A stretch of DNA of 64,000 nucleotides. Source: Entophlyctis helioformis. Its lineage: Eukaryota; Chytridiomycota; Chytridiomycetes; Chytridiales; Chytriomycetaceae. The notes under the pieces are model-generated. The model had not been told where the DNA came from. It was given only the letters and a program-made list of their open reading frames with translations, and did not search any database. Location: positions 109,877 through 173,876 of the forward strand of contig JAHLKH010000039.1 of assembly GCA_025526915.1 (NCBI GenBank), read 5' to 3'. The position numbers and the translations under genes are program-made. Shown here one piece after another: positions 1 to 11,849 of this stretch. The stretch's first letter is position 1; each line of letters starts with the position of its first letter.

Positions 1-11
1 AGAGCGTCTTC

Positions 12-1198
12 TTACCGGAAGAGCGTGCCATAGGCTGGGATGAGTGCGGACGGGATATGGTCGCTGAGCGTCGCCCATCCGCGACGCAGGAACGCGGAGA
101 TGTTGCGGAAATCCGTCTGTCGCAGCGCCATATGCTGCCGCAGCGTCGGCGGCAGTGGCAGCGGCGCAGCTGATCTCGCCACCGCTCCCGACTCGCTCGG
201 GCTGGGCGGCACGTCTGCCTCGTCGCTTGCCGCAGCCGTATCCCGCGCGGGATCAGGCTCTGCATCTGCCGGTGACGTGATGGATATGGTGGGCACGATA
301 GGTGTCTCGGCCGTTGCGTCGCTGCTGTTGGGGTCGGCCGATGCTGTGTTGCTTGTCGGAGTGGTGTTATCGAGCCATGCCTGCAACGGGCTGGTTTCGT
401 CGCGCACCTTTGTGCAAACCGACACGAGCAGCGCGCCAAACCCACGGAATCCAGGACTGCGTTTCGTCATCACGGATCGCGTCGGTGGTCGCGCCACCTG
501 TATCTGTATCGGTTGCGGTGCTGGTGCATGCTGCGGCTGCGGCTGCGGCTGTTCGCCATTGCCGCCGTCCGCCGACTGTGCAGCCAATGGATCTGCTGCT
601 GCTGCTGCCTGCTGGTCGCCTTGCTGGCCACCCTCGCCGTCCTCTTGCTCGCCAGCCGCTTCCTGATCCTCCTCGTCGTCTTCTTCGTCACTGCTGTCAC
701 GGGCCAGACGGCCGCACCCCCACATTCGCATCTTGAGTCGCCCGCTCTTGGCCACCGACTCGACAACGACCGAGTACCGCATCGTCTGCGGGAAGCAGTG
801 TGCCGAGATGTTGAGCGTCACGACCACCTGTCCCCTCGGCACCTTGCATGTCATTTCGCTGTAGTACGGCTCGGTGCCGGTGTGGGCATTTTCGAGCTGG
901 CTCGCTGTCGTCGCGTTGCTTCCGTTGCTGCTGCTGCCGCCGTTGCTGTCGAGACGGGATTGCACAGACTGCAGACGCCGCAGCTGGGCTCGGTCGCGCG
1001 CCAGACGCTCGCGGTACACGACGCGCGTGAGGGCATAGAAACGTCGGCTCGCGAGTCGCGCCGTCCACAGATCCGCGAGCTGGGCAATGCATGCAGGATC
1101 GCAATCAGCAGCTCAGCCGGCAGAGCACGTTGCTTCTGCTGCTTTGGCGGTGCCTGGATCGGTGCCAGAGACTCGATGACGACTTGCGTGAGCTGCAT
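12..1198 (-). CDS. F-box-like protein, runs to the left window edge
   Basis: The N-terminus (ATG at 1198) reads into an F-box-like helix, LPAELLIAILHAL, at about residues 26-38. After one missing base the other frame continues QLADLWTARLASRRFYALTR, the second half of a typical F-box. The break lies at 1083-1088; one extra C in the CCC run would join the halves. Downstream are a Ser/Asn-rich linker, a compact region containing CKVPRGQVVVTLNISAHCF, an acidic stretch, Gln/Ala/Pro-rich low complexity and a hydrophobic C-terminal part. The stop at 12-14 lies inside a GTAAGA sequence directly after the last residues, which is a good splice donor, so the gene may continue beyond base 1. The family implies an SCF substrate adaptor; no substrate domain is recognised. 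Confidence 0.55.
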
Positions 1199-1282
1199 GT
1201 CAATATTTGGCTGGGCCAAGGACGATGACGAAACCAGGGGCAGGAACAAAAATGTTCATTGGCGAGAGGTGGGGATGGCCAT

Positions 1283-2135
1283 CTAGAGCATGACGGCAGC
1301 CATAACAAGCACAAGCGACAGGGACGCCGTGAGCGACGCGTGAACACGCATCGGGCTGCCGTTGGTGGTGGCGGCGGTCGTCTTGGCAGCCGCAGGAGCG
1401 CTGGTCGCCGCCGAAGGAGCCAGGGAAGCAACAGCAGACGGTTGCACACTCGGGCGTGCTGTGGGCACACTCGCGGGAACCGATACGGAAGCTGCAGCCG
1501 TGCGCGCCGTGGACGGCGTGATCGGGTTCGGGATGTCGGCCGTCGCGACGAGCAGCTGGTTGTCTTCGTCAAAGAGGCGGAACTGCACAAAGTCGGTGTA
1601 CGACACCCAGTTGCCAGCCGTCGAAATAAACGTCACGTTGCGGTTGATGGGTGCACCTGGGGCCGGGGCCGTGAACTTTTCTGCAGCAAGGCGCACGCCG
1701 TTTGTGTCGGGGGGCACACCGCCAAAGATGACGATAGCGGGGACGCCAGAGAACGCGAGGTTGTTGATCGAGAACTACATCCGCGATTACGGGGGGTTTG
1801 TTTACCGTTGTAAGGGGGGTTGTATGGATGCGGGTGAAGGCGAAGAGTGTCAGTGTGCGTTGCCATGTATGCACGATGCAGCATCAATGATGGTGCACTC
1901 GCTCGGCAGCCGCAGACGATCAGGGGCAGAGCGAGGGGCAACTTACTGTGCAGCCGTCAACAACAGAGATCGTGCCAGAGACGGTCAGCGGGGCGTTGTT
2001 GGCACCCGTCGCACGTGCGCCCACGATCGGGATCGAGAGCGTGCGGTTGGCGTACGGGTTGACGGCCGCATTGCAGAGACTGTAGGCAGATGCGGTGGCG
2101 GCCAGAGAAACAATAGCGATGGTGTTGAAGAGCAT
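1283..2135 (-). CDS. Secreted, probably GPI-anchored protein (paralogue 1)
   Basis: Two exons: 2135-1947 and 1774-1283; intron 1946-1775 with GTAAGT donor and TAG acceptor, phase 0. The product is about 226 aa. It starts with a signal peptide (MLFNTIAIVSLAATASA), then a compact domain with LCNAA, an LTVSG strand and a VVDGC motif before the intron, FGGVPPDTN after it, and FRLFDEDNQLLVATADI. A Ser/Thr/Ala/Pro-rich stalk follows, and the chain ends in a hydrophobic tail, the usual layout of a GPI-anchored wall or membrane protein. The gene at 2689-3538 has the same intron position, domain order and tail, so the two are tandem duplicates. I recognise no named family. Confidence 0.75.
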
Positions 2136-2688
2136 GCTGGCGGCTGATAGTGCAGGTGTATGTGCGACGACGGTGTGTGCGAGTGTACGTGCAGAGAGAC
2201 GGTTGCTATGTGGCGCTGTTTGTGTGTTGATGGCAGTGATCGGATGTCCTTGACAACAAGCGGGAATTCATGTGGCTTATATGGACGAGGCGTTGCGGCC
2301 ATAAACAAATCAAGACTTGATCCACGCGGTCGCAGCAACAGCTGCATCCCCATATGCGGCCAACTTTCGAGTCCATGCAGTGCAGTGTCAAGTCCACGGC
2401 GCAGTGGATATCATCCACATCCAGTCCAAGACTGTGCGGCCGCTCCATGGCCAGAATGCACGTGCATCCATGCTGCTTATCATGCAGCCCTTCCCTCAGG
2501 TCGATGCATTTCTGCCGCGAGCCGTGACTCACTGTGGCTCTCGTGCTATCAAGAACATGCCCACAAGCCGTATCTGCTGCCTGAACGTCTTGGCCGATGC
2601 AAACGGCAGTGTTGACGAGGCGATCGTGTGTTTGGTCGATACATGGTCGGTTTATTCAGAGCACAGCAAGCAGATACAGTCTCGAGTC
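2136..2688. other. Intergenic spacer between the two secreted-protein genes
   Basis: About 550 bases with no supportable gene. It holds the 3' flank of the 2689-3538 gene and the promoter side of the 1283-2135 gene. A TATA-like stretch lies near 2277-2283, about 140 nt upstream of the 2135 start codon. Short open frames here show no domain or splice support. Confidence 0.5.
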
Positions 2689-3538
2689 TCAAATAGCATA
2701 AGACATGATGCTGCCGACAACGATGGCAGCCGCAAACCCAGCACCCATGGAAGCAACAGCGCGCATCGATCCGCCTGTTGCCGCCTTGGCTGTTGGCGTC
2801 GACGTTGACGAGGCAACGGCAGTGCCGGCAGACCCAGACGCCGACGCCGACCCAGACGCCGAGCTGCCAGCCGGCTTGGAGGCAATCACCGGCAGCGTGA
2901 CCTTGGCAAGCAGCGTGTTGGTGTTGCGCTCAAACAGCCGCAGCTCGTTGAATCCGCCCCAGTTGGCTTGGCGGCCGGCGACGGTCGTCAGATTGAAGAT
3001 GACCGACTGCGGGAATGCAGACTGCGTCACGATGGCGTCGCTGACGGTGATGCCGTCTGCCGAGCCGACGTTGCCGCCGAACCAGAGGCACTCGCCCGAG
3101 TTGAGGAGCACAAACTCGCGCACGGCAAACTGCCAAGCCGAGCCAAGCCATGTCAAGCCAAGCCAGGCACGCCACGTCCAGATCCGGTTCGGACGGCGGA
3201 TTGATTGACAGATTGTTTGTTTGTTTGTTTGTTTGCGTTGGCCGTGTAGGGCAGATTCAGCGCGTTGACACAGACATGGACATGGCAACGAGGCAACGAG
3301 GCAGCAGACATACCGAGCAGCCGTCGAGGATCTCAACGTTGCCGCTGATGGTGAGCGGGGCGCCGGCGCCAGTGAGCTTGGTGGTGGCCTCGATCGGGAA
3401 CGTGGCCTTGGCAGCGGACACGAGCGAGCTGAAGACGTAGTTGGCCTTGTCGCACAGGCCGTACGTGGGTGCCTGTGCACTGGCCGGCTGGCTGGCAAGC
3501 ACAGCAACGAGGGCAGCAGCGAGCGAAGAGGCGAGCAT
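2689..3538 (-). CDS. Secreted, probably GPI-anchored protein (paralogue 2)
   Basis: Two exons: 3538-3314 and 3129-2689; intron 3313-3130 with GTATGT donor and CAG acceptor, phase 0 as in paralogue 1. About 221 aa. The signal peptide MLASSLAAALVAVLASQ is followed by a domain with LCDKANYVFSSLV, LTISGNVEILDGC, ECLWFGGNV and NWGGFNELRLFERNTNTLL. Then come a Ser/Ala/Gly/Thr stalk and a hydrophobic C-terminal tail ending SIMSYAI, as expected for GPI attachment. Cysteines and the DGC splice-junction motif align with the neighbour. Function unknown; a surface or cell-wall role is inferred from architecture only. The divergent ABC gene starts 335 bp away; a TATA-like TATAAAA sits on this strand near 3683-3689. 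Confidence 0.75.
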
Positions 3539-3872
3539 TGGCGGCGAGCAGATCTGCGGGTGGCGAGTGATTGCGGGCTGGGAAAGGGCGGGGCTTTAAG
3601 GAGCCTCTCGCGCCTGGTGCCTGTGGCGTGGATGCGACTGTGGCAACAAACAAGCGGCCATCCACGCGTGCACAAACAGCACCTTTTATATCAACACACG
3701 CAGCGGCGTGCACAAGCAGCCAGCCAATCGGGCGGCTTTTTCCGCCATTGTGCACGACGGCTCCATCGGCATCAAAGGCATCGACGCCCGCAGCACCCGC
3801 AACAGCCGCATCTCGGTGTCCACCAGCACCACCCGCACCACCACCACCATCGCCGCCGCCGCCACCATCGTC
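3539..3872. promoter_or_regulatory. Divergent promoter between secreted-protein gene and ABC transporter
   Basis: A 334 bp region between divergent start codons. A TATA-like element (TATAAAA on the minus strand) lies around 3683-3689. Open frames run through 3571-3872 on the plus strand but encode only low-complexity Ala/Pro/Thr-rich sequence, so I place the transporter start at the ATG at 3873; an upstream in-frame ATG at 3708 is possible. Confidence 0.4.
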
Positions 3873-6800
3873 ATGCGCCCAGGCGACGTCGAGCTCAAGG
3901 AGCTGCCCACGGCCCCCGCGGCCGACTACACGCCCATGCGCAGCACCGTCGCCCACCGCTCGTTTGTGCGCTCCTTCATTGACCAGCTCGGCGTCATGCT
4001 CTGGCGCAACACCCTCTTCCAGGTGCGTGCCCGCCTGGCTGTCTGCCTGGCTGTCTGGCTACGTATGCCTGGCTGGCTTGCTGGCTGCCTACGTATGCCT
4101 GCAGCTACTGGCCTCTGTGCGTCGGATCGGCCGGCGCACTGCGGGCAGACGCAAGCGCCTCGTGGCCATGCTGTGCTGCTTGTGCACAGCATCCGGGTGG
4201 CTGGCGGGCTGGCTGGCGTGCTGTGCCCGCCACTCTGAACAAGCCGGCCGCTGCGGCCAGCACAGACCAGCACAAGCCAGCACAGACCAGCGCTGCTAAC
4301 ACGCTGCCCTGGCACACACCGCCTGCGATCGCTGGCCACCACCACCACCACCACCCAGTGGCGCTACCTGCGCTCCACGCTGGCACAGACCGTCGGCGCC
4401 CCGCTCATCTTCATGCTGCTGCTCTTCATCCTCCAGCGTGCAGACTACGCCAACCAGAGCAAGACCACGCAGACGCCGCCGTCGGCCCCTCTGCCCGGCG
4501 TCTTCCGCTGCCAGGCACGTCGTCCCTGGTGCCCGCTGCCTTGCCCTGCCGTTCGATGCCTGCCGGCCGCACTGTGCACCATGCGCTGTGCACCGTGTGC
4601 CGTGCCACGCCCCGCACAAGCCTAACTCTTGCATCCGCAACCCCACAGGGCCGCTCGGCGTCGGCCAACTGCATCAACATCATGTACACGCCCGTCAACG
4701 ACGCCACCAACAGCTTCATGCGCACGTTTGCGTCGCTCAATGCCCGCCGCACCGGCGAAAAAGCCCTGACCGTCGAGCCGATCCTGCGCAGTATGTGGCC
4801 TCCCTTGCTCTTCCTCTTTCACTCGCTGGGCAATCACTCGGCCATACCTGCTGACATGCTTTCATCGCCAGGCATCATACCGCCGCCGAGGACGCTGGAT
4901 ATCGTGCCCGTGCCGTCCAAAGCATTCATCTACAACTACACGCTCACCTTCCCCAACACCACGGCCTGGGGTACGCCACTCGTCGCCTGTCTCTGGCTGC
5001 TTGCTCCGTCGTCTCCGTCTCCGTCGTCTCCGTGAAGCGCTGTGCTAACTGGGCTGCATGGCAATGGCAGGCATCGTGTTCAACGAAGAGCGGACGCCCG
5101 ACAGAAACATCCAGTACCAGATCTGGTACAACTCGTCGCGTGTCAACAATGGCAGCGATGTGTACGGCCGGCAACTCACTGCGTTCCTGCGCGGCATGGA
5201 CGAGTCCATCAGTACGTGTCTCCTTTCCTGGCCAACCCAACGCATCCAGCGCTGTTGCTAACGCGGCCGTCTCTGCATCCACAGTCAGCGTTCTCAACGA
5301 CCCTGCAGCGACTGTCACGGCCAACATCGACGTGACGCTGCGTGACTGGCCGGTCGTGCCGCCGGCGGTGCTGTCGGACACGATTGTGCAGAACCTCGGC
5401 GCAGTGTTCTTCTTCTGCTCAGTCATGGTCGTGTTCATCAACGTGCTCAACCAGATCGTGTCGGAGAAGGAGCAGAAGCTGCGGCTCGGTATGGAGATTA
5501 TGGGTCTCAAGGTACGCTCGCCGTGCCGATCAGATTGCTCGGCGGCGTCATGCCTTGCGCCACCGTCGACTGACACGCGACGTTGGTGTGTATGGATAGC
5601 CGGTCGTGTACTGGCTGGGCATGTTCCTGTCCAACAGTCTGCTCGTGTTTGTTGGGTCGCTCTTCACCGTGATCCTCGGCTACATCTTCCAGTTCAACAC
5701 GTTCAAGAACACCAACTTTGCCGTGCGTACCATCGCTGTTGCCGCCATGCTGTGCTGCGATGGCTGACGCTGTCTGTTGCGGCCACAGGTGTTGTTGATC
5801 ACGTTCTTCTTGTTTGGCGAGGCCATGGTCGTGTTTGGCTTCTTCATCACCACGTTTGTGCGTCGCGCGCGTGTGGCGGTGCTTGTCGGTATCTTTGTGT
5901 TCATCGTCGGCCTGCTATTCGAGTCGTTTGTTTTTTCGTCTGGCTTCATTGGCTACATTTGGTGGCGGCGATCGACCTCTTCCTTTGTCCCGACCAGTAC
6001 GTCTGGCCACTCTTGCACTATCACACATGGCACTTGTGCGGTCGTGTGCACACACGACTCTAACCTTCATTTCGCCACTCCACGCTACACCGCGCCACTT
6101 AGTTCTGAGCATCTTCCCGTTCTTCAACTTTGGCAAGTGCTTCTTGGATATCTCGACGCTGACCACAGGCAAGCGCGACGACCTCACGGGCACGTTTATT
6201 GCGGGACCCGGATTTGGCTGGAACAACATGTACAACCCGATCCCGGCGTACCTGCAACCGACATACCCGGACGGCGGCAAGCCAGACATCCCGCCAACCG
6301 TCAACGCGTGGTACGCGCTGCTGTTCGACATCGTGCTCTACAGCGTCCTCACGTGGTTCTTTGACAATGTCATTCCGGACGAGTTTGGCTACTCGCTGCC
6401 GGTGTACTTTTTCATGCTGCCGTCGTACTGGGGTTTCGAGACGGGCAAGAGCAAGGCGGTTGACCGCGCGGACTGGCTTGCGAATGTGTTTGACTCGTCC
6501 GCGCGTGAACCGGTCCAGGAGGACAGTGACGTCTCGGTGGAGCGGAGCCGCGCGCTCAGTGAAGGTACCTGCAATGCCATTTCATGGCCTGTTTATTTGG
6601 TCGGATGCCTCCATATGTGTGTATGTGCGACTGACGCTTTTTGGTGTGGATGGAAAGCGTTCTGGCCTGCTGGCAAGATTGTGCACTTGCGCAAGCTGTA
6701 TCAGACGTTTGGCAGCAAGGACGAGAAGCTTGCCATCAAGGACCTGTGTCTGACGCTCGAAGAGGGCAAGCTGCTCGCGCTTCTTGGACAGAACGGTGCC

Positions 6801-7986
6801 GGCAAATCCACCACCATGAACGTGAGTCGTACCGCGTGTTGTGGCCCTTTGCTCGGCACAGGCGAACCGCAGTGACTGACACGCCAGTACGCTACACGAC
6901 GCGACTCGACAGATCCTGTCTGGACTGACGCCCTCCACGTCGGGCGACGCTCTCATGTACGGCCTGTCTGTGCAGTACCAGATGAACCGCATTCGCAAGA
7001 TCATGGGCGTCTGCCCGCAGCACGATATCCTCTTCAGCGACCTCACTGCTCGCGAGCACATCTACCTGTATGCCGCGTTCAAGGGCGTTCCGCGCGAGCA
7101 ATGGGATCCGCTTGCAAACGACCGGCTGCAAGCCGTGCGTCTGCTCGCCGTCGCCGACCAAGCCACGTCGACATACTCTGGCGGCATGCGACGCCGCCTC
7201 TCGCTCGTGATCGCCACCATTGGCGACCCCAAGATTGTGTTCCTGGACGAGCCGACGACGGGCATGGACCCGGTCAACCGCCGCCACGTGTGGACGTTTA
7301 TCGAAAAGTTCAAGGCGGGACGCATTGTCGTGCTCACGACGCACTCGATGGAAGAGGCCGACGTGCTGGGCGACCGCATTGCCATCATGGCACACGGGCG
7401 GCTGCGCGCCATCGGCAACTCGGTCACGCTCAAGAGCAAGTTTGGTGCAGGCTACCGCATCTCGATCATCACAGACCCCGTTCGCGCCGATGATGCCAAG
7501 GCGGCCGTGTACGCGCAGGTGCCGGCGGCCACGCTCGAAGACGACTCGGCCGGTGCGCTGATCTACCAGTTCCCCGTCTCGTCCACGCCGCTCATCCCCG
7601 GGTTTGTCAAGTACCTCAACGCCAACCCGGCAGGTCTGGTGCGCGCGTGGGGCATCTCGCAAACAACGCTCGAGGAGGTGTTCCTGCGCATTATTCGCGA
7701 CGCCAACCCGGGCGGATACATGTCGAACGAGGTCGTCATCCTCGACGATGCGCCGCCCGTGGCGGGCACCGGTGCGCTGCGACCCAAGTTCTCGATCCGC
7801 CGCCGCAACACGGCCAGCAGCCGTCGCACGCACCGCTCGGACGCTGGCGACGATGGCGAGGACGGCACCGGAACCGCCTCGTTTGCGGCGAGCCCCCTGT
7901 CGCCTGTGCCCAAGGTGCCGCCCAAGTTCATGGACGAGCGGTCGCCGTCTATGGAGGATATCAATTCGGCCAACCCGCTTGTCTGA
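3873..7986 (+). CDS. Half-size ABCA-type ABC transporter
   Basis: Eleven exons: 3873-4022, 4359-4514, 4649-4790, 4872-4970, 5071-5211, 5285-5511, 5600-5722, 5789-5996, 6103-6564, 6658-6821, 6913-7986; phases agree throughout, giving 981 aa. The N-terminal half holds a first membrane helix (near GAPLIFMLLLFIL), an extracellular region with paired cysteines, then a bundle of membrane helices (residues about 265-430), as in ABCA/ABCG-type fold membrane domains. One ATPase domain follows: Walker A GQNGAGKST, Q-loop VCPQHD, signature YSGGMRRRLS, Walker B KIVFLDEPTTGMDP and H-loop TTHSMEEAD. A single MSD-NBD unit makes it a half transporter of subfamily A, presumed lipid-related and working as a dimer. 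Intron 2 (4515-4648) uses a GC donor, CAG/GCACGT. The C-terminal tail is Arg/Ser-rich. Confidence 0.92.
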
Positions 7987-8101
7987 CGAACGGGACACTC
8001 TTGAATACACACCTGCTTGTATCTAGACACACACACGCGTTCGTGCATGGTTGTTTACAATGCCACCATGCCAGCATGCCGTGCTTGGGTCGATAGGGGT
8101 T

Positions 8102-8851
8102 TCATTGGCCTATAAACCGCTCAAGACGCGACGACAGGATGTTGTTGCGGAACACGACAGGATCGTCATCAAACTGTTGTTGCTGCTGCTGCTGCTGCTG
8201 TTGCAATGACTGCTGCAATGGCGGCAGCTGATGTTGCGGCTGCTGCGGTATGTACGTCTGTGGGAGCGCCAGTGGTGGCTGGGAATATCCGCCAACACCT
8301 GAGCCGTAAGCCTCGGCAAACGGCGCATGCTGGTGCACAGGCGTGTCAATGCCGGCCGACCATTGGTCCAGTCCATGCTCGGTTTGGGCGAGATCCTGGT
8401 CAGCGTTCTGAAACTCAAACACGTCGTCAACGTAGCGGGACCGCTTGGCTGGTCGCAGCCGGTCGCTGTCGATGCTGTCCGGCAGCTGAGTGTGGTGGTG
8501 TGCGTGGCTGATGCGGTTGCGCGTGCCGGCATGCGGTTGGTCAAGCTGGTCCAGTTGGTCCAGTTGGTCCAGTTGGTCGTCGCGGGAGAGGCGGTCCTGG
8601 GCAATGAGGGGCGGCGATCGCTGCATGTCGTCCAGTTGAGAAAGGTCATAGATCGGGGACGGTTGCATGCCAGATTGGGGTGGCCGTCTTTGAGGCGTAA
8701 AGGTCTGCTGCTGCGGCTGGTAGTGCGGTGGTGGCGGCTGCTGGTACATCTGCTGGTACTGGTTGTGAGGCAATGATGACAATGGCAGTCGGGGTGTTGT
8801 CGTGCGGTATGATAAAGGAGGCAGCTGTAGGGAAAGACGTTGCGACGACGC

Positions 8852-8887
<36 letters not shown>

Positions 8888-11727
8888 GTGTCTATCCTGC
8901 TGCTGATGCGTGGCTGTCGGGGGTGGCAATGGGTTGCTGTTGTTGCTGTTGTTGCTTGTGAAATAGTCGTATCCAATCTCGCTGGTAAAGTCGGCCAGCT
9001 CCGCAAGTGCCGACTCGGAGGTTGAGCGCGCGTGTGGCGCGTAGCTTGCCGGTGCAGCAGGTGCCATGTCATCGACATACGCAGGAGGGTGAGGAAACAT
9101 GTGCGCAGCCGACGACGATGAAGACAACCGTCGCGCCATGGTAGACGGGCGTGTTGGGAGGGCAAAGACGCGACTGTCGAGGTTCGGTGGCTGTCTGGAG
9201 CTGATATCTGCCATCGCCTCGAAGCCATCGTCTGACGGTAACCTTCTCTTGACACGCGGCGACTCTGGTGAAGCGTCCTGGTGTGTCGACAAGGCTGCAG
9301 ATGGCGGCCGCGATGCTGCCGGCGATGGCGGCGTCGACTTTTCCAACGCTAGCGGCTGCAAGTCCTGCTGCTGCACACTAGCAGTGGGCTCATCGTGCAC
9401 CGACGGCTGCAGCGGCTGTTCCGGCTGTAAGGGCTCGGATGGCTGCAATGGCACGGTCTCGGAAGTCGGCTGGGTTGCAGGCAACGATGCCGGTCCAGAT
9501 GCCGGAGTCGGAACGTCTATTGCTGCTGTCTCTGCTGTTTCTGCTAGGGGAGCGAACGCAAGAGCCGACACAGGCTCTCCAGTCACCTCCTCGACTGGCT
9601 CGTCGTCCGAATCACTCAGAGTCAGGTCAATTACCACAGGAACTGTCGGCAGTTAACAGGCTGTCAGTCTACCCAGTAGACAAGCAACCCGCAGACAGAG
9701 CCAATCGCAAACAAACCTGGCCGTTGCGGTGTGCGTCTGGATGGCGTGACAACACTCGACGGCAGTTGCGGCAGGGGTGACGATCCAATGGGTTGCAGCT
9801 CGACCTTTGTGGTAGCAAGTGCAATCTGGATATCAGAGTCTTCGTCGTCGCTGATGAGATCAAACGTCTCCATCTGCTTGGAGCTGCTGCCGTTCGGCCC
9901 GTTTTGGTTATTGGACGCATTTGGCCGGGGCGACTCTGCCGATGAAGATGCAGACGCGCCTGCAAGCTGCCACGTGCCGTCAGGCATGACTTCGACCATG
10001 TCCACGTCTGGTGCCTGACTCAGAATATCCTTGAAATACCTGGTGCGCAACGATACCAACAGCAGGTGTGAGCTGACCAAACACTGCAGATGGCGGGCGT
10101 GCAAGAACGTACCCATCAACGACGATGGTGCGAACTGGCGCCGCTCGACTGCAGACTGGGCATTCCCAGGTCGGCACCTGGCGGTTGACTGACAGATATG
10201 TCTCGCAGTCAAAGCACTGGATGTGCACGCAGTTGGACGATCGGATTGGGATGTTGATGCGGCATTTGGACAGCGGGTCCTTGAGCGAGACTTGCTCCAG
10301 CATCGTCATGATGTCGTCTTGCTCTGCAGCCTGCTTTCGCTTCTTGAGAATGTCGTCCTTGGATACAAACGTGGTTGACTCGAAATGCCGGACAATGGTG
10401 TCCATGGGCAAGTTCTCGACAAGATACACTGCAACCGCGAACACCTGGTTGCGACGGGCCATTGAGACAAGGCGTGAGATCAAAATCCAGGACGAACCGA
10501 TATGCAGCTGTCGGACGATCGAGACGCACCTGTGTCGGACAAATGTATCGCATCAGGATATTGTTGGTGCTGCCATCCAACGTCAGATGCGGCGTCAAGT
10601 TGGCCGGCTGGCACGTCCACGGCTTCTTTTTAAGCCCCAAGAATCCCTGTCCACGCGTTCAAGCACGACTGGCTGTTCAGACCATTGACAACCGCTTGGG
10701 CAGCAGAACCAACAAGCAAGACGCGCAAGACAACTTACAGACGAGAGCTGCATTAAGTTGACCTGAACGATCGTGTTGTCTGGGTATAGTTGCTTGATGG
10801 GGACTCGCTTATGCGCATACATGCCGACGCAGAGCACCACACTGTACTGGCTGGTTGTGCGCGACGCAACCAGCTTGTCTCGAGTGTCACTGTCTAGACT
10901 GACGGTGAACGACATGGGGCATCGCGCATCTGTCAGGCAGTTGTGTGTAAGCAGACAGGGCCAGACGGGACTTGATAGACCCAGCATGCATGACGAGGGA
11001 TCGATGCACGCACTGCTCGTGTACATGACGTTGGACAGGGCCTTCTTGACAATGTAAAAGGGCGACTTTTCAAACTCGATGGCAGGCTGGACAGGTGCAA
11101 GTGCAGGTGCAGAGGCAGGTCCAGAGGCAGAGGACGATCCTCGCACGGGACTGGGCAGCAACGGATGCAGTGCCGGAGAAGTGCCCAGACTCAGCTTGAT
11201 CCGTGGCGTTTGAGCAGACAAGGTGGATGCGGCAGCGTACATGGTTGGCCTGCATGGCATGGCAGATCCAGCAGGTGTCCAGGTGGTCGTTGTTGCCGTT
11301 GAAGGTGTGGAGTAGATGCACATGCCGCATGTTGTTGCCTGTCAGCCAGCGATCGACACCACAGGCGTCCCGCAACGACATACACGGCGTCCATCTGCGT
11401 CGATGCACCAGCCGGCGGTGCCATTGGCGCCATGGCAGCGGCGTCTCGGCTGGAGACGACCCGAGTGGCGACCTGCAGGACAGGAAAGAAGTTGGCAGCG
11501 GTCTTGGCGTGCGCCAGGATGCGCTCGACCAGCAGCGCCTTGCGGCCCGACTTGGTCAGGCTGAAGTGGTCGAGCACCAGCTTGAGCTGCGGGATGGTCA
11601 TGACGCCGACGGTGCGTTCCAGGGCCTGTGCATGCAGCGAGACGGCGTCAGCCGCAGCGGTGCGCGGTGTCCAGTGCGCAAGAGCAGCGCATGGCAGACG
11701 CACCCGGAAGTCTGGTGCTGCGTCCAT
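8102..11727 (-). CDS. SIZ1: Siz/PIAS-type SUMO E3 ligase
   Basis: Seven exons (5'-3'): 11727-11386, 11338-11014, 10929-10739, 10646-10530, 10444-10113, 10039-9717, 9642-8102; 1056 aa. Domains: SAP DNA-binding motif (IPQLKLVLDHFSLTKSGRK, about residues 42-72); PINIT domain (from FEKSPFYIVKKAL, about 203, to VFAVAVYLVE, about 335); SP-RING (about 380-425) with C-x-n-C-x-H-x2-C-x2-C and WECPVC. It continues VDGYFKDIL, a conserved continuation after the SP-RING. Acidic SUMO-interacting motifs follow: FDLISDDEDSD, and VVIDLTLSDSDDE at the start of the last exon. The 500-residue tail is Gln/Pro/Ser-rich with polyglutamine. Members of this family transfer SUMO to nuclear substrates. Intron 1 is only 47 nt with a GTGTAT donor and is the least certain junction. 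Confidence 0.9.
8849..8887. repeat. CTG/CAG microsatellite encoding polyglutamine
   Basis: About a dozen tandem CTG units (CAG on the coding strand) in the last exon of the SUMO ligase, read as polyglutamine. A second, shorter CAG-rich run lies at about 8178-8205 in the same exon. Length polymorphism is expected. Confidence 0.85.
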
Positions 11728-11849
11728 GTCGGGTCGTCTGTGCTGCGTCTCTGTGTCGGCGTCTGTCCGTCGTTAGTGTTCGTCTCCGAAAACGCAGAAA
11801 TATGTTGCAGATTCGCCTTTAAAGTTTTAACAAATGTCACTTTATTCGG

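Noticed and set aside
4339..4355. His/Thr-encoding CCA repeat as part of the ABC transporter
   Set aside because: It lies in the pyrimidine/ACC tract just before the intron 1 acceptor; the membrane helix only starts after 4359.
10508..10529. 22-nt intron in the SUMO ligase that would join the PINIT frames
   Set aside because: Too short for spliceosomal excision; using the acceptor at 10445-10447 gives an 84-nt intron and a better PINIT match.
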